Assembly (NCBI RefSeq): GCF_000425445.1 | Contig: NZ_AUDL01000011.1 | Span: 1 to 64,000, forward strand | Length of the DNA: 64,000 bases | Direction of reading: 5' to 3' | Source of the DNA: Flavobacterium denitrificans DSM 15936 | GTDB taxonomy: Bacteria > Bacteroidota > Bacteroidia > Flavobacteriales > Flavobacteriaceae | Shown here: positions 9,106 to 17,769 of the stretch, piece after piece | Layout: each line of letters starts with the position of its first letter | How positions within the stretch are numbered: position 1 is the first letter of the stretch | Position numbers and translations under genes: made by a program | Notes under the pieces: generated by a model | What the model saw: only the letters and a program-made list of their open reading frames with translations | Databases searched by the model: none | Told to the model about the DNA's origin: nothing

Positions 9106-10146
9106 TTGAGCTTAAAAAAAATCATCACAATAACTGCTGTAGCTGTAATTTCTGTATTATTGATTTACGGATTTATTTTAATCAGCCGAATTTTTAGTTC
9201 CAACACTAAATTTGAAGAAAAAGAACTTTACGTACATGTACCAACGGGTGCAAACTATACTGACGTAAAAAAGATATTAGAACCTTACATCAAGAATTTT
9301 GACAATTTTGAATTAGTTGCGAGTAAAAGAGGTTATCCGGAAAATGTAAAATCGGGTCGTTTTTTACTTAAAAATGGCATGAATAATATCGATTTGGTGC
9401 GTGCAATGCGTTCAAATGTTCCAGTTAAATTAGCTTTTAATAATCAAGAGCGTTTAGAGAATTTTGCAGGAAGAGTAGGCTCAGAAATCGAAGCAGACAG
9501 TACATCTTTATTAAAAGCGATAAAAGATTCAACTTTCATGGCTCAAAACGGATTTAACGAAGACAACGTTTTTGCAATGTTTATTCCGAATACATATGAA
9601 ATTTATTGGAATACTTCAGCAGAGAAATTCCGTGATAAAATGATAAAGGAATACCATAAATTTTGGACTGCTGAAAGAATTGAAAAAGCAAAAAAACAAG
9701 GTTTGACTCCGGTTCAAGCGACAATTTTAGCTTCAATCGTGCATAAAGAATCGGTTAAAAAAGATGAAAGACCTCGTATTGCAGGTGTTTATTTAAACCG
9801 TCTACGTTTGGATATGCCACTTCAGGCAGATCCAACAGTTATCTATGCTTTAAAATTAAGAGACAATAATTTCGACCAAGTGATTAAAAGAGTTTTTTAT
9901 AACGATTTGGTTATGAGATCTCCATATAATACTTATGTGAATACAGGGCTCCCTCCAGGGCCAATTGCAATGCCTGATATTACAGCTTTAGATGCAGTTT
10001 TAAACCCAGAGAAGAACGACTATATTTATTTCTGTGCTAGCGTTGATCGCTTCGGATATCACGAGTTTGCAGCAACATTAGCAGAACATAATGTAAATGC
10101 AAAAAAATATTCCGACTGGATTGCAAGTCAAGGCGTAACCAGATAA
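9106..10146 (+). CDS. mltG: Endolytic murein transglycosylase MltG, TTG start
   Basis: Cleaves nascent glycan strands in the inner membrane and so sets glycan chain length. A single N-terminal membrane helix (residues 6-27) is followed by a periplasmic LysM-like part. The YceG catalytic domain carries Glu215 (IVHKES), then IAGVYLNRL, MPLQADPTVIYAL and the SPYNTYVNTGLPPGPI signature. The reading frame starts with TTG (9106) and gives MSLKKI directly before the membrane helix. No ATG lies upstream in frame and the next Met is too far downstream, so TTG is the likely start. Third gene of the dapF cluster, with a strong terminator. Confidence 0.93.
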   Translation: MSLKKIITITAVAVISVLLIYGFILISRIFSSNTKFEEKELYVHVPTGANYTDVKKILEPYIKNFDNFELVASKRGYPENVKSGRFLLKNGMNNIDLVRAMRSNVPVKLAFNNQERLENFAGRVGSEIEADSTSLLKAIKDSTFMAQNGFNEDNVFAMFIPNTYEIYWNTSAEKFRDKMIKEYHKFWTAERIEKAKKQGLTPVQATILASIVHKESVKKDERPRIAGVYLNRLRLDMPLQADPTVIYALKLRDNNFDQVIKRVFYNDLVMRSPYNTYVNTGLPPGPIAMPDITALDAVLNPEKNDYIYFCASVDRFGYHEFAATLAEHNVNAKKYSDWIASQGVTR

Positions 10147-10172
10147 AAAAAATCATTTATATAAAATGAGCT

Positions 10173-10204
10173 AAAACCGATGTAAAAAACATCGGTTTTT
10201 TTAT
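10173..10204 (+). terminator. Terminator of the dapF-GNAT-mltG cluster
   Basis: An 11-bp stem (10173-10183 with 10189-10199) and five-A loop, ending in a run of seven T. Confidence 0.88.
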
Positions 10205-10608
10205 GATTTTTTGTTCTAATTTTTAAATAAAAACAAGGTGTTTTTCTTACGAATATAATCTTTTGAAAAGAGTTTTTTGGCTTTTGAAAGTAATTTTATA
10301 GTCAGAAAAATAGAAAATATTTACAATTTATAGATTTTATCTTGTTAATTTTAACTTAATTTTTAAAATTTAGATTGTATTTATGCTAATAATTAGTAAA
10401 ACATTATAAGTTTTGTCTTGCAAAATTAACTAATTTGATAAAAAAATGATAAAAATGATGTTTTTTGGATTTTTATTTTGATGTTTTTTTCGAGCTTTTT
10501 AAGTTTTTACAAATCTCTCGAAAAGGGCATGATCAAAGGGGTTTCGGAAGGTTTTTAAATTTGTAAAAATCTGTAAAGTGTTGATTTACTGGGTTGTTTT
10601 GTATTGCG
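10205..10608. other. Long AT-rich intergenic leader, nothing recognised
   Basis: About 400 nt of very AT-rich DNA with no reading frame or strong structure that I can support. It precedes the promoter of the muramidase-like gene. Confidence 0.5.
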
Positions 10609-10616
10609 TATCTTTG
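10609..10616 (+). promoter_or_regulatory. Probable -7 box (TATCTTTG) of the muramidase-like gene
   Basis: Perfect TAnnTTTG, 49 nt before the ATG at 10666. A TTG at 10581-10583 is a possible but rather distant -33 partner. Confidence 0.6.
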
Positions 10617-10665
10617 CATCGTAGAAATTTCAAAAAGGTGACAGCGTTTTGAAGAAAAACATTTT

Positions 10666-11307
10666 ATGATAAAGAAGTGGTATTTTTATGCGAGTTTGGT
10701 CGTTATTATTACATTTTTAAGCTTGGGTTTTAGACCCTTTAAAGTAGAAACCGAACCTTGGTTTCTAACAGAAAAAACAGATGGAACTGAATATATGTTT
10801 CCATCACAAGAAAAAGATGATTATCCTAATTTAAACTTCCCATACACAGGAAATCATTTTATAGGTTTTAAAGAAGCAGTCGCTTTCAAAGAATCTCAAG
10901 GAAAATACCGATTGGTTAATTCACTTGGTTATATGGGTAAATACCAATTTGGTTCTGAAGCTCTAAGAGCTATAGGCATTAAAAACAACAAAGCCTTTTT
11001 AAAAAATCCTGCCTTACAAGAAAAAGCTTTTATTGCGTTATTATCCAAAAACAAATGGATCTTACGTTATGAAATCGAAAAGTATGAAGGAAAAGTAATT
11101 AATGGTATTGAAATTACCGAATCTGGAATTTTGGCGGCAGCGCATCTTGGTGGTGCTGGTTCAGTAAAAAGTTTCTTTAAAAATAAAGGAGCGAGGCATT
11201 TTAGAGATGCTTACGGAACTTCATTAAGAAGCTATATGAAAGATTTTGGTGGTTATGATCTCTCTTATATTGAAGCTGATAGTAATGCGACAATACATAA
11301 GATCTAA
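10666..11307 (+). CDS. Membrane-anchored lysozyme-like protein (predicted muramidase)
   Basis: A 213-residue protein with an N-terminal signal or anchor helix (residues 5-22), then a lysozyme-fold signature. AFKESQGKYRLVNSLGYMGKYQFG resembles the E-S...G-x-x-Q-F core of SLT/phage-type muramidases, where the Glu of KESQG would be catalytic. AAAHLGGAGSVKSFF near residue 158 resembles the conserved helix with a Gly-rich turn in the same fold. The predicted role is peptidoglycan cleavage in the periplasm. Exact family and activity are unproven. Monocistronic, ending in a bidirectional terminator shared with the convergent mutase gene. Confidence 0.65.
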   Translation: MIKKWYFYASLVVIITFLSLGFRPFKVETEPWFLTEKTDGTEYMFPSQEKDDYPNLNFPYTGNHFIGFKEAVAFKESQGKYRLVNSLGYMGKYQFGSEALRAIGIKNNKAFLKNPALQEKAFIALLSKNKWILRYEIEKYEGKVINGIEITESGILAAAHLGGAGSVKSFFKNKGARHFRDAYGTSLRSYMKDFGGYDLSYIEADSNATIHKI

Positions 11308-11357
11308 AAAAGCATAAAAAATCCCGAATCAATCAATTCGGGATTTTTTATGCTTTT
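11307..11357. terminator. Bidirectional terminator between muramidase-like gene and scpA
   Basis: A near-perfect inverted repeat with arms of about 22 nt (ending at 11329 and starting at 11336) and a short loop. The core is ATCCCGAAT/ATTCGGGAT, and each side continues into AT-rich arms that supply a T-run in both directions. It exactly fills the gap between two convergent stop codons. Confidence 0.9.
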
Positions 11358-13496
11358 TTAGTCAATTAATATTTCTAAGATCTGAATTGCTGCTTCGCTT
11401 ATTTTTGTTCCTGGACCAAAAATAGCAACTGCACCGGCATCAAATAAATATTGATAGTCCTGCGCCGGAATTACACCGCCTACAATTACCATAATATCTT
11501 CACGGCCGTATTTTTTTAATTCTTCAATAACTTGTGGAACTAAGGTTTTATGCCCCGCAGCTAGTGATGAAACGCCTAAAATATGTACGTCATTTTCTAC
11601 AGCTTGTTTTGCTGCTTCAGCTGGAGTTTGAAAAAGTGGTCCTATATCAACATCAAAACCAACATCAGCGTAGCCTGTAGCTACCACTTTTGCACCACGG
11701 TCATGACCATCTTGTCCCATTTTGGCAATCATAATTCTTGGGCGTCTTCCTTCTTGTTTCGCAAAAGCATCGGCTAATTGCTTTGCCTTTTCAAAATTTT
11801 CGTCATTTTTTATTGCTGCACTATACACACCGCTAAAGGATTTAATTTGCGCTTTAAATCGTCCAAAAACACTTTCCAGAGCATCGCTGATTTCGCCTAA
11901 AGTTGCTCTTTCACGAGCTGCTTCAACAGCAATTTCTAATAAGTTTCCTTGTCCTGTATTGGCACAATGAATTAATTTTTCCAGTGATTGATTTACTTTT
12001 TCAGTATTTCTGCTTGCTTTTATTTCTGTAAGACGCTCAATTTGTTGTTTACGCACCATTTGGTTATCAACATCTAAAATATGAAGCGGATCTTCTTTTT
12101 CTAATCTAAATTTATTTACACCAACAATAATATCTTGACCACTGTCAATTCTCGCTTGCTTTCTCGCTGCAGCTTCTTCAATTCGAAGTTTTGGAATTCC
12201 GGCTTCGATGGCTTTTGTCATTCCGCCCAATTCTTCAACCTCTTCAATTAATTTCCAAGTGTTTTCTAGAATCTCATTTGTCAAAGATTCGACATAATAA
12301 CTACCTCCCCAAGGATCGACTGTTTTTGTAATTTTAGTTTCTTCTTGCAAATAAATCTGCGTATTTCGTGCAATTCTAGCCGAAAAGTCAGTTGGTAGAG
12401 CAATAGCTTCATCTAAAGCATTAGTATGAAGAGATTGTGTTCCTCCAAAAGCAGCAGCAGTAGCTTCAATACAAGTTCTGGTCACATTATTAAACGGATC
12501 TTGTTCGGTTAAACTCCATCCGCTGGTTTGACAATGTGTTCTTAATGTTAATGATTTATCACTTTTTGGATTAAATTGTTGTACTAGCTTTGCCCAAATC
12601 ATTCGGCCAGCTCGCATTTTTGCAATTTCCATAAAATGATTCATTCCAATTGCCCAAAAGAAAGAAAGGCGAGGAGCAAAGTCGTCGATTGTCATTCCGG
12701 TTGATAAACCTGTTCGAATGTATTCTAATCCATCTGCTAAAGTGTATGCTAATTCTATATCTGCTGTTGCCCCTGCTTCTTGCATATGATATCCAGAAAT
12801 TGATATGGAATTGAATTTAGGCATTTTTTTGCTCGTAAATTCAAAAATGTCAGCAATAATTTTCATTGAAGGTGTTGGAGGATAAATATAAGTATTACGC
12901 ACCATGAATTCCTTCAAAATATCATTCTGAATGGTTCCTGATAATTTTTCGATTGCAACGCCTTGTTCTTCCGCAGCAACGATATAAAAAGCCATAATTG
13001 GTAAAACAGCGCCATTCATTGTCATAGAAACCGACATTTCGTCAAGCGGAATCTGATCAAACAATACTTTCATGTCTTCGACAGAATCAATCGCAACGCC
13101 TGCTTTTCCAACATCGCCAACAACTCTTTCATGATCTGAATCGTAACCGCGATGGGTAGGCAAATCAAAAGCAATTGAAAGTCCTTTTTGACCCGCGGCA
13201 AGATTTCTTCTGTAAAAAGCATTGCTTTCTTCTGCAGTCGAAAATCCGGCGTATTGACGAATTGTCCAAGGACGGCGAACATACATTGTGGCGTATGGTC
13301 CACGTAAATTGGGCGCAAAGCCAGCTCCGAAATCTAGAAACTCTAAATCTTCTATATCTTTTTCAGAATAGTTTTTTTTGAGTTCGATTCCTTCGGCTGT
13401 TGTGAAGTTAGGAGTTATAGGTTGAGAGTTATGCGTTAGTTCGTCTAACTTCTCACTTTTAACTTCTAACTTTATATGTTTAAGGTCTTTTCTCAA
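11358..13496 (-). CDS. scpA: Methylmalonyl-CoA mutase, large (B12-binding) subunit
   Basis: Interconverts succinyl-CoA and (R)-methylmalonyl-CoA with adenosylcobalamin, for propionate metabolism. The 712-residue chain has a TIM-barrel substrate domain ([25 protein letters not shown] near 50-75) and a C-terminal cobalamin domain with DGHDRG at 596-601, where His598 is the axial cobalt ligand, plus GGVIPAQDY. It is the last gene of divIC-mutA-antitoxin-toxin-scpA on the minus strand. An oddity is that residues 8-32 are encoded by a degenerate heptanucleotide array like those in spacers elsewhere in the window. The insert lies before the first conserved block, so activity is probably not affected. 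The MeaB chaperone is at 57852. Confidence 0.95.
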   Translation of the reverse strand: MRKDLKHIKLEVKSEKLDELTHNSQPITPNFTTAEGIELKKNYSEKDIEDLEFLDFGAGFAPNLRGPYATMYVRRPWTIRQYAGFSTAEESNAFYRRNLAAGQKGLSIAFDLPTHRGYDSDHERVVGDVGKAGVAIDSVEDMKVLFDQIPLDEMSVSMTMNGAVLPIMAFYIVAAEEQGVAIEKLSGTIQNDILKEFMVRNTYIYPPTPSMKIIADIFEFTSKKMPKFNSISISGYHMQEAGATADIELAYTLADGLEYIRTGLSTGMTIDDFAPRLSFFWAIGMNHFMEIAKMRAGRMIWAKLVQQFNPKSDKSLTLRTHCQTSGWSLTEQDPFNNVTRTCIEATAAAFGGTQSLHTNALDEAIALPTDFSARIARNTQIYLQEETKITKTVDPWGGSYYVESLTNEILENTWKLIEEVEELGGMTKAIEAGIPKLRIEEAAARKQARIDSGQDIIVGVNKFRLEKEDPLHILDVDNQMVRKQQIERLTEIKASRNTEKVNQSLEKLIHCANTGQGNLLEIAVEAARERATLGEISDALESVFGRFKAQIKSFSGVYSAAIKNDENFEKAKQLADAFAKQEGRRPRIMIAKMGQDGHDRGAKVVATGYADVGFDVDIGPLFQTPAEAAKQAVENDVHILGVSSLAAGHKTLVPQVIEELKKYGREDIMVIVGGVIPAQDYQYLFDAGAVAIFGPGTKISEAAIQILEILID
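13401..13474 (-). repeat. Heptanucleotide array inside the scpA 5' coding region
   Basis: On the coding strand, four AAGTTAG-like heptamers are followed by about five AACTNNT-like heptamers (period 7). The second half is nearly the reverse complement of the first, so the mRNA could fold into a hairpin. It is translated in frame (scpA residues 8-32) and resembles the spacer arrays at 60303 and elsewhere. Confidence 0.7.
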
Positions 13497-13512
13497 TTGT
13501 AAAAATTGGTAT

Positions 13513-13809
13513 TTAAAATAAGTTTAATTCGCTATCTCTTGATGTATGAAAAATGGATTTTATAACAATACAATTTTCATAAATAGAATAATGTACTGCG
13601 TATGGAAACGATTTTAAAAATACGATTCGAATGTTATCATATCTTATTTGAAACAATAATGGATTTTGTTTAATGATTGCTAAACTTTTTTTAAAGGAAT
13701 CATTAAATCTAACAGCTAATTTCGGATGTATGTCTTTATAAAAAAGTAAAGATTTTTTATAATCCAATTTAGCTTCTTCAATAATAACAACTTTATAAAT
13801 CATCTTCAA
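13513..13809 (-). CDS. RelE/ParE-family toxin
   Basis: A 98-residue protein of the ParE/RelE fold. It has a short beta strand ([20 protein letters not shown]), a helical hairpin, then the beta-sheet part [33 protein letters not shown] with the C-terminal strand typical of these toxins. Family members inhibit gyrase (ParE) or cleave ribosome-bound mRNA (RelE); which applies cannot be decided here. The start overlaps the end of the upstream antitoxin gene by 17 nt, a classic coupled pair. The pair interrupts the methylmalonyl-CoA mutase operon. Confidence 0.82.
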   Translation of the reverse strand: MKMIYKVVIIEEAKLDYKKSLLFYKDIHPKLAVRFNDSFKKSLAIIKQNPLLFQIRYDNIRIVFLKSFPYAVHYSIYENCIVIKSIFHTSRDSELNLF

Positions 13810-14029
13810 TCTCTTTTAAAAAATCATCAATGTCAGTAACATTCTTTGGATTTTTTAAATAAGCTTCAGTTCTTTCCCTAACTTGGTCGATTTGCCATTG
13901 CGGAATTTTATATTCATCATTTTGAACAGGTAAAATAATTACTTCCACTTCATCAGCTTTAAAATCATCTGGTAAAATGACAGTTACTGATTGATTTTTT
14001 ACTGATATTATTCTTCTAATTGCTTCCAT
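13793..14029 (-). CDS. Antitoxin of the RelE/ParE pair
   Basis: A 78-residue protein. The N-terminal half (RRIISVKNQSVTVILPDDFKADEVEVIILP) is beta-rich, like the short swapped-hairpin DNA-binding domains of antitoxins. The C-terminal half is helical and acidic, ending [13 protein letters not shown], as expected for the segment that wraps the toxin. It is upstream of and overlaps the toxin gene. By analogy it would neutralise the toxin and repress the pair, but an upstream operator was not identified. It lies 42 nt after the small mutase subunit gene. Confidence 0.78.
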   Translation of the reverse strand: MEAIRRIISVKNQSVTVILPDDFKADEVEVIILPVQNDEYKIPQWQIDQVRERTEAYLKNPKNVTDIDDFLKEIEDDL

Positions 14030-14071
14030 AATTATTTAGGTTTATATTCAAATATGCTGTTTGAAATCAAT

Positions 14072-15436
14072 TTACTCAAGCTCAAGTCTTTCTTGTTCCA
14101 ATTTCTCGGCTAATCTTTTTTCTATAATCGGTGTAATTAATGTTTTTCTAGGTTTGATTTTTACAAATGGAAACAATTCTAAATCGTGTTTCATTTTGTC
14201 TTCCTTATTAGGATATTTATTTGTGCCCAATAAAACTTCTTTTTTAGAATCAAATAATTCCTGTTCTTTATTAGCGCTTTCCTGAATTTTCTTTTTAATC
14301 GTTCCGTCGTTCAAAAGTTTTAAGAAACCTCCTTCAGCTTCAATCTCTTTAAACAATTTTAAGCTTTTTTCGGCTAATTGCATGGTTAGACTTTCAATAT
14401 AATAACTCCCGTCAGCTGGATTATCTACTTTGTCGAAATAACTTTCGTGTTTTAAAACTAAAAGCTGATTGCGTGCAATTCGATCACCAAATTCGTTGTC
14501 TTTATGATATATAGCATCATAAGGTAAATTGGCTACAGCATCTGCGCCACCTAAAATTGCCGACATACATTCGGTCGTTGTGCGAAGCATATTGACATTG
14601 TAATCGTAAATAGTTTTGTTGCGTTTGGTTGGTGTTACTAAAAAATGGCAATCTATATCTGGATTATATTCGGAAGCAATTAATTTGAAAAGCATTCGCA
14701 AGGCACGAAGTTTTGCAATTTCAAAAAAGTAATTGGTCCCAACAGATATTTGAAAAACAATAGGTTTGCTTAAACTCGGAAAGTGATTCAAGTATTCATT
14801 GGCATGTGCTAAGCTGTAAGCAATTTGCTGTGTGATATTTGCTCCAGCATTTTGATACAAACCAGCGTCAATGCTTAACAGGGAAAGATTTGTTGTTTGC
14901 TTTGAAATTTTTTCAATCGTTTCAAAATTATTTTTGTCCGAAGTCGTAAACCAGTTTCCTTCTCTTGCCAGATAGCCAATTGGGTCTAAATTACAATAAA
15001 AAACGGCTTTTTTCTCGGTTGCAATTTTGTCTAATTTTTTAACGAAATCGATTGAGAGAAAAGTCAAATTAAAGTAAATGATTTTGTCCTCTAAAGGAAG
15101 ATTTTCCAATAAAGAAACAATATCAGCATTTTCGTTTTGAATCGTAAAACGTAAACTTTCTGCTCCTCTCTCCAGTGTATTATTTGCTCTTCTGATCGAT
15201 TTTTCAATGTCGTGAACAAAAATATTTTGGCAGATTTTAAAATCAGAAGCATGAGTTTCAACGGAAGCCGATTTTGTAAACTCATCGATATGATAAAAAG
15301 GTTTTACCTGAATATCTTCTGGAGAATTCCAAACAACGGTTTGGTTATAATCGGCTCCATCCAATTCAAACTGAATTTTTTGTTTCCATTGTTTGGATGA
15401 AATTGGATTAAAATCTTCGAATAAGTTAGTGGCCAT
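14072..15436 (-). CDS. mutA: Methylmalonyl-CoA mutase, small subunit
   Basis: A 454-residue non-catalytic partner of the large subunit. It aligns in style with the TIM-barrel half (NLFEDFNPISSKQWKQKIQFELDGADYNQTVVW, later ADAVANLPYDAIYH, NPADGSYYIESLT) but lacks a DxHxxG cobalamin domain, as in heterodimeric mutases. The longest frame begins at 15484 and overlaps divIC. The ATG at 15436 gives the family-typical MATNLFEDF and a 16-nt gap after divIC, so it is preferred. The frame ends 42 nt before the antitoxin gene. Confidence 0.92.
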   Translation of the reverse strand: MATNLFEDFNPISSKQWKQKIQFELDGADYNQTVVWNSPEDIQVKPFYHIDEFTKSASVETHASDFKICQNIFVHDIEKSIRRANNTLERGAESLRFTIQNENADIVSLLENLPLEDKIIYFNLTFLSIDFVKKLDKIATEKKAVFYCNLDPIGYLAREGNWFTTSDKNNFETIEKISKQTTNLSLLSIDAGLYQNAGANITQQIAYSLAHANEYLNHFPSLSKPIVFQISVGTNYFFEIAKLRALRMLFKLIASEYNPDIDCHFLVTPTKRNKTIYDYNVNMLRTTTECMSAILGGADAVANLPYDAIYHKDNEFGDRIARNQLLVLKHESYFDKVDNPADGSYYIESLTMQLAEKSLKLFKEIEAEGGFLKLLNDGTIKKKIQESANKEQELFDSKKEVLLGTNKYPNKEDKMKHDLELFPFVKIKPRKTLITPIIEKRLAEKLEQERLELE

Positions 15437-15452
15437 TAGGTATTTTTTCTGA

Positions 15453-15785
15453 TTATTCTTTATCTTGAATAGTGTCTCCTTCAAAGTGGATGATGTAAAT
15501 ATCTTCGCTGTCTTTTTTCATAAAGTACTTTTCGCGAGCATATTTTTCTATTTGTTCAGGATTTTTAAGCTGTTTGATCTGTTCCTGATCTTTTCTTATT
15601 TCTTCTTGATAATATTTTTTATTGTCTTGAAGTTCATTGATCTGGCCATCTAGAAAACGATGATCAAAATAAGAGTAATTGTCTAAAAATAACATCCAAA
15701 CAATAAAGAAAAGCAAAACCCAAACATATTTGTTTCCTAGGTATTTGAACCATTTTTTGTCTTTGTATGGATTTTTGAATTTCAT
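15453..15785 (-). CDS. Septum formation initiator DivIC/FtsB-like protein
   Basis: A 110-residue bitopic division protein. A short cytoplasmic N-terminus (KFKNPYKDKKWFKYLGN) is followed by one membrane helix (YVWVLLFFIVWMLFL, residues 20-35) and a periplasmic coiled coil (LDGQINELQDNKKYYQEEIRKDQEQIKQL). The conserved LKNPEQIEKYAREKYFMKK ends the domain. It would bind FtsL/FtsQ-type partners at the septum. It lies directly upstream of mutA; the pairing with propionate genes has no obvious functional reason. Confidence 0.88.
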   Translation of the reverse strand: MKFKNPYKDKKWFKYLGNKYVWVLLFFIVWMLFLDNYSYFDHRFLDGQINELQDNKKYYQEEIRKDQEQIKQLKNPEQIEKYAREKYFMKKDSEDIYIIHFEGDTIQDKE

Positions 15786-15823
15786 TTTAAACGAATATTT
15801 CTTTTGAATATGATTGGTCTTTT

Positions 15824-15911
15824 CTAGCCCCGATAGAAGTGGAAATCCTTTTGTGTCTCGTTTCTTTAACGAGACACAAAAGATTGCAACGTATAGCGGG
15901 AATTAGCTCCT
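15824..15911 (+). ncRNA. Structured intergenic element, possibly Flavo-1-like RNA
   Basis: A perfect 14-bp stem with 5-nt loop (15849-15862 with 15868-15881) sits inside conserved-looking flanks: AGCCCCGATAGAAGTGG on the left and GTATAGCGGGAATTAGCTCC on the right. CCCG and CGGG in the flanks can extend the helix through internal loops. From memory, such an AGCCC...GGGAATTAGCTCC element recurs between genes in Flavobacterium and resembles the Flavo-1 RNA motif; that identity is not verified. It could also act as the udk terminator region. The element may function on either strand; plus orientation is a guess. Confidence 0.5.
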
Positions 15912-15941
15912 AATTATAATGGTTTAAATTTACAATAAAAA

Positions 15942-16550
15942 TTATGAAATTCGCTGATTAATTACGGCGCGAACTACATCAATTGCTACAGTATTGTACT
16001 TGTCGTTTGGTATTATAATATCTGCAAAAGCTTTTGATGGCTCTATAAATTGCTCGTGCATAGGCTTTAAAGTAGTTTGATAACGGTTTAAAACCTCGTC
16101 GATATCACGTCCTCGTTCTGAAATATCTCTTTTTAAACGACGAATTAATCTTTCGTCAGAATCGGCATGGACAAAGATTTTGATATCAAACATATCACGA
16201 AGTTCAGGATTTGTTAAAATCAAAATTCCTTCAACAATCATTACTTTTCTTGGATGCGTTGAAACCGTATCGTCAGTTCTATTATGTTGAATAAAAGAAT
16301 ATACAGGCTGATCGATTGTTTCACCAGCTTTTAAAGCTTTTAAATGTTTTACCAACAATTCGAAATCTATCGCACGAGGATGATCAAAATTGATTAGTGC
16401 TCTTTCGTCAAACGATAAATTATCGGTTTGTTTGTAGTACGAATCTTGAGAAATTACACCAACTTCTGTGTCTGGTAATTCGTTCATGATTTGGTGTACT
16501 ACCGTTGTTTTTCCACTTCCTGTTCCTCCTGCAAGTCCAATAATGAGCAT
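15942..16550 (-). CDS. udk: Uridine kinase
   Basis: Phosphorylates uridine and cytidine in pyrimidine salvage. The 202-residue enzyme has the P-loop GGTGSGKTT at 8-16, the nucleoside-binding VISQDSYYK segment, FDHPRAIDF, and the RLIRRLKRDISERGRD lid region. Length and motif order match bacterial Udk. A TAATTTTG -7 box lies 27 nt upstream. The gene is separated from divIC downstream by the structured element at 15824-15911. Confidence 0.94.
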   Translation of the reverse strand: MLIIGLAGGTGSGKTTVVHQIMNELPDTEVGVISQDSYYKQTDNLSFDERALINFDHPRAIDFELLVKHLKALKAGETIDQPVYSFIQHNRTDDTVSTHPRKVMIVEGILILTNPELRDMFDIKIFVHADSDERLIRRLKRDISERGRDIDEVLNRYQTTLKPMHEQFIEPSKAFADIIIPNDKYNTVAIDVVRAVINQRIS

Positions 16551-16576
16551 AAAATTTTTGTTTTTTATTTGTTTGA

Positions 16577-16584
16577 CAAAATTA
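16577..16584 (-). promoter_or_regulatory. Probable -7 box for udk (TAATTTTG)
   Basis: Perfect TAnnTTTG on the minus strand, 27 nt before the udk ATG. Confidence 0.6.
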
Positions 16585-16620
16585 ATAATTAAAGTGAATT
16601 TCTGAACATATAATTTAATT

Positions 16621-16708
16621 TAACCATATAAGTAATGTAAGTAAATTTAAGCTATAAAATGTTTAAGCGGTGCAATGCTTAACTGAACTTATATCACTTA
16701 TATGGTTA
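16621..16708. repeat. 88-nt imperfect inverted repeat
   Basis: The outer arms TAACCATATAAGT (16621-16633) and its exact reverse complement (16696-16708) match perfectly. The pairing continues inward with a few mismatches for about 32 nt per side, leaving a loop of about 24 nt. It lies between udk and the terminator of the SDR gene. The ATATAAG-word composition suggests a dispersed Flavobacterium repeat; only one copy is seen here. Confidence 0.65.
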
Positions 16709-16728
16709 AAAATATGGTGAAAAACATA

Positions 16729-16761
16729 AAAAAATCCCGAAAGTAAACCTTCGGGATTTCG
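16729..16761 (-). terminator. Terminator of the SDR gene at 16814
   Basis: The stem AAATCCCGAAG/CTTCGGGATTT has a 4-5 nt loop. Its minus-strand reading is followed by a T-run. It lies about 55 nt after the SDR stop. Confidence 0.85.
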
Positions 16762-16813
16762 TGCAATCAGTATAGATTTGATAAAATATTCTGAATTTAG
16801 TAAGCACTTGTAA

Positions 16814-17695
16814 TTATTTGTTCTTTTTTGCTTTTATCATCATTTCAAGCTGATCCCAAAGTTCTTCTGGAATTGCTTCTAATAAATTGAATTGTCCTGC
16901 GCCTTTTAACCATTCACCTCCGTCAATTGTAATGACATCTCCATTTACATAAGCTGAAAAATCAGAAACTAAGTAAGCAGCTAAATTTGCTAATTCTTGA
17001 TGATCTCCAACACGTTTCAAAGGCACTTTTTTAGCCATATCAAATTTCTCTGAAAGATCACCCGGTAATAATCTGTCCCACGCACCTTTTGTTGGGAATG
17101 GTCCCGGAGCAATAGCGTTTGAACGAATTCCGTATTTTGCCCATTCTACAGCAAGACTTCTGGTCATGGCCAAAACTCCTGCTTTTGCAGTTGCACTAGG
17201 AACAACATAAGCTGAACCAGTCCAAGCATAAGTTGTTACAATATTTAAAATCGTTGCCGATGTTTGTTTCGTGTCGATCCAGTGTTTTCCAAAAGCAAGT
17301 GTACAGTTTTTAGAACCTTTAAGCACAATATCGATAACCGTATCAAATGCATTTGCTGATAAACGTTCTGTTGGAGAAATGAAATTTCCTGCTGCATTAT
17401 TTAAAAGAACATCCACTTTTCCGAAAACTTTTAAAGTTTCCTGAAGCATGTTTTCTACTTCTTCATAATGACGAACATCGCACTGTAGCGGTAAACATTT
17501 TCCGCCAGTTTCACTTTCCAATTCTGAAGCCGTTGTTTTTAATTTTTCTAAATCTCTTGAAGTAATCGCTACCTGAGCGCCCAATTCTAAGAAATATTTT
17601 GTCATTGCTTTCCCTAAACCGCTTCCGCCCCCAGTAACTACAATGACTTTGCCTTTTAAGGCATCATCGCGCAACATTTTATCTGTATAGCTCAT
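16814..17695 (-). CDS. SDR oxidoreductase, 2,4-dienoyl-CoA reductase-like
   Basis: A 293-residue short-chain dehydrogenase. The cofactor motif TGGGSGLGKA is near 22-31, with DVRHYEEV and NNAAGNF. In the active site the usual YxxxK is replaced by SATAK (in SAYVVPSATAKAG), which is the pattern of the DECR branch (2,4-dienoyl-CoA reductase or peroxisomal trans-2-enoyl-type) rather than of classical SDRs. This suggests NADPH-dependent reduction of unsaturated acyl-CoA in beta-oxidation. It lies 74 nt after the aminotransferase gene, so co-transcription is possible. A strong terminator follows. Confidence 0.85.
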   Translation of the reverse strand: MSYTDKMLRDDALKGKVIVVTGGGSGLGKAMTKYFLELGAQVAITSRDLEKLKTTASELESETGGKCLPLQCDVRHYEEVENMLQETLKVFGKVDVLLNNAAGNFISPTERLSANAFDTVIDIVLKGSKNCTLAFGKHWIDTKQTSATILNIVTTYAWTGSAYVVPSATAKAGVLAMTRSLAVEWAKYGIRSNAIAPGPFPTKGAWDRLLPGDLSEKFDMAKKVPLKRVGDHQELANLAAYLVSDFSAYVNGDVITIDGGEWLKGAGQFNLLEAIPEELWDQLEMMIKAKKNK

Positions 17696-17769
17696 ACTTT
17701 TCTTTTTTTACAATATTAATTAAAAAAATAGGATGCACGCATAATATTGTTATAAAATTTTGATAAACT

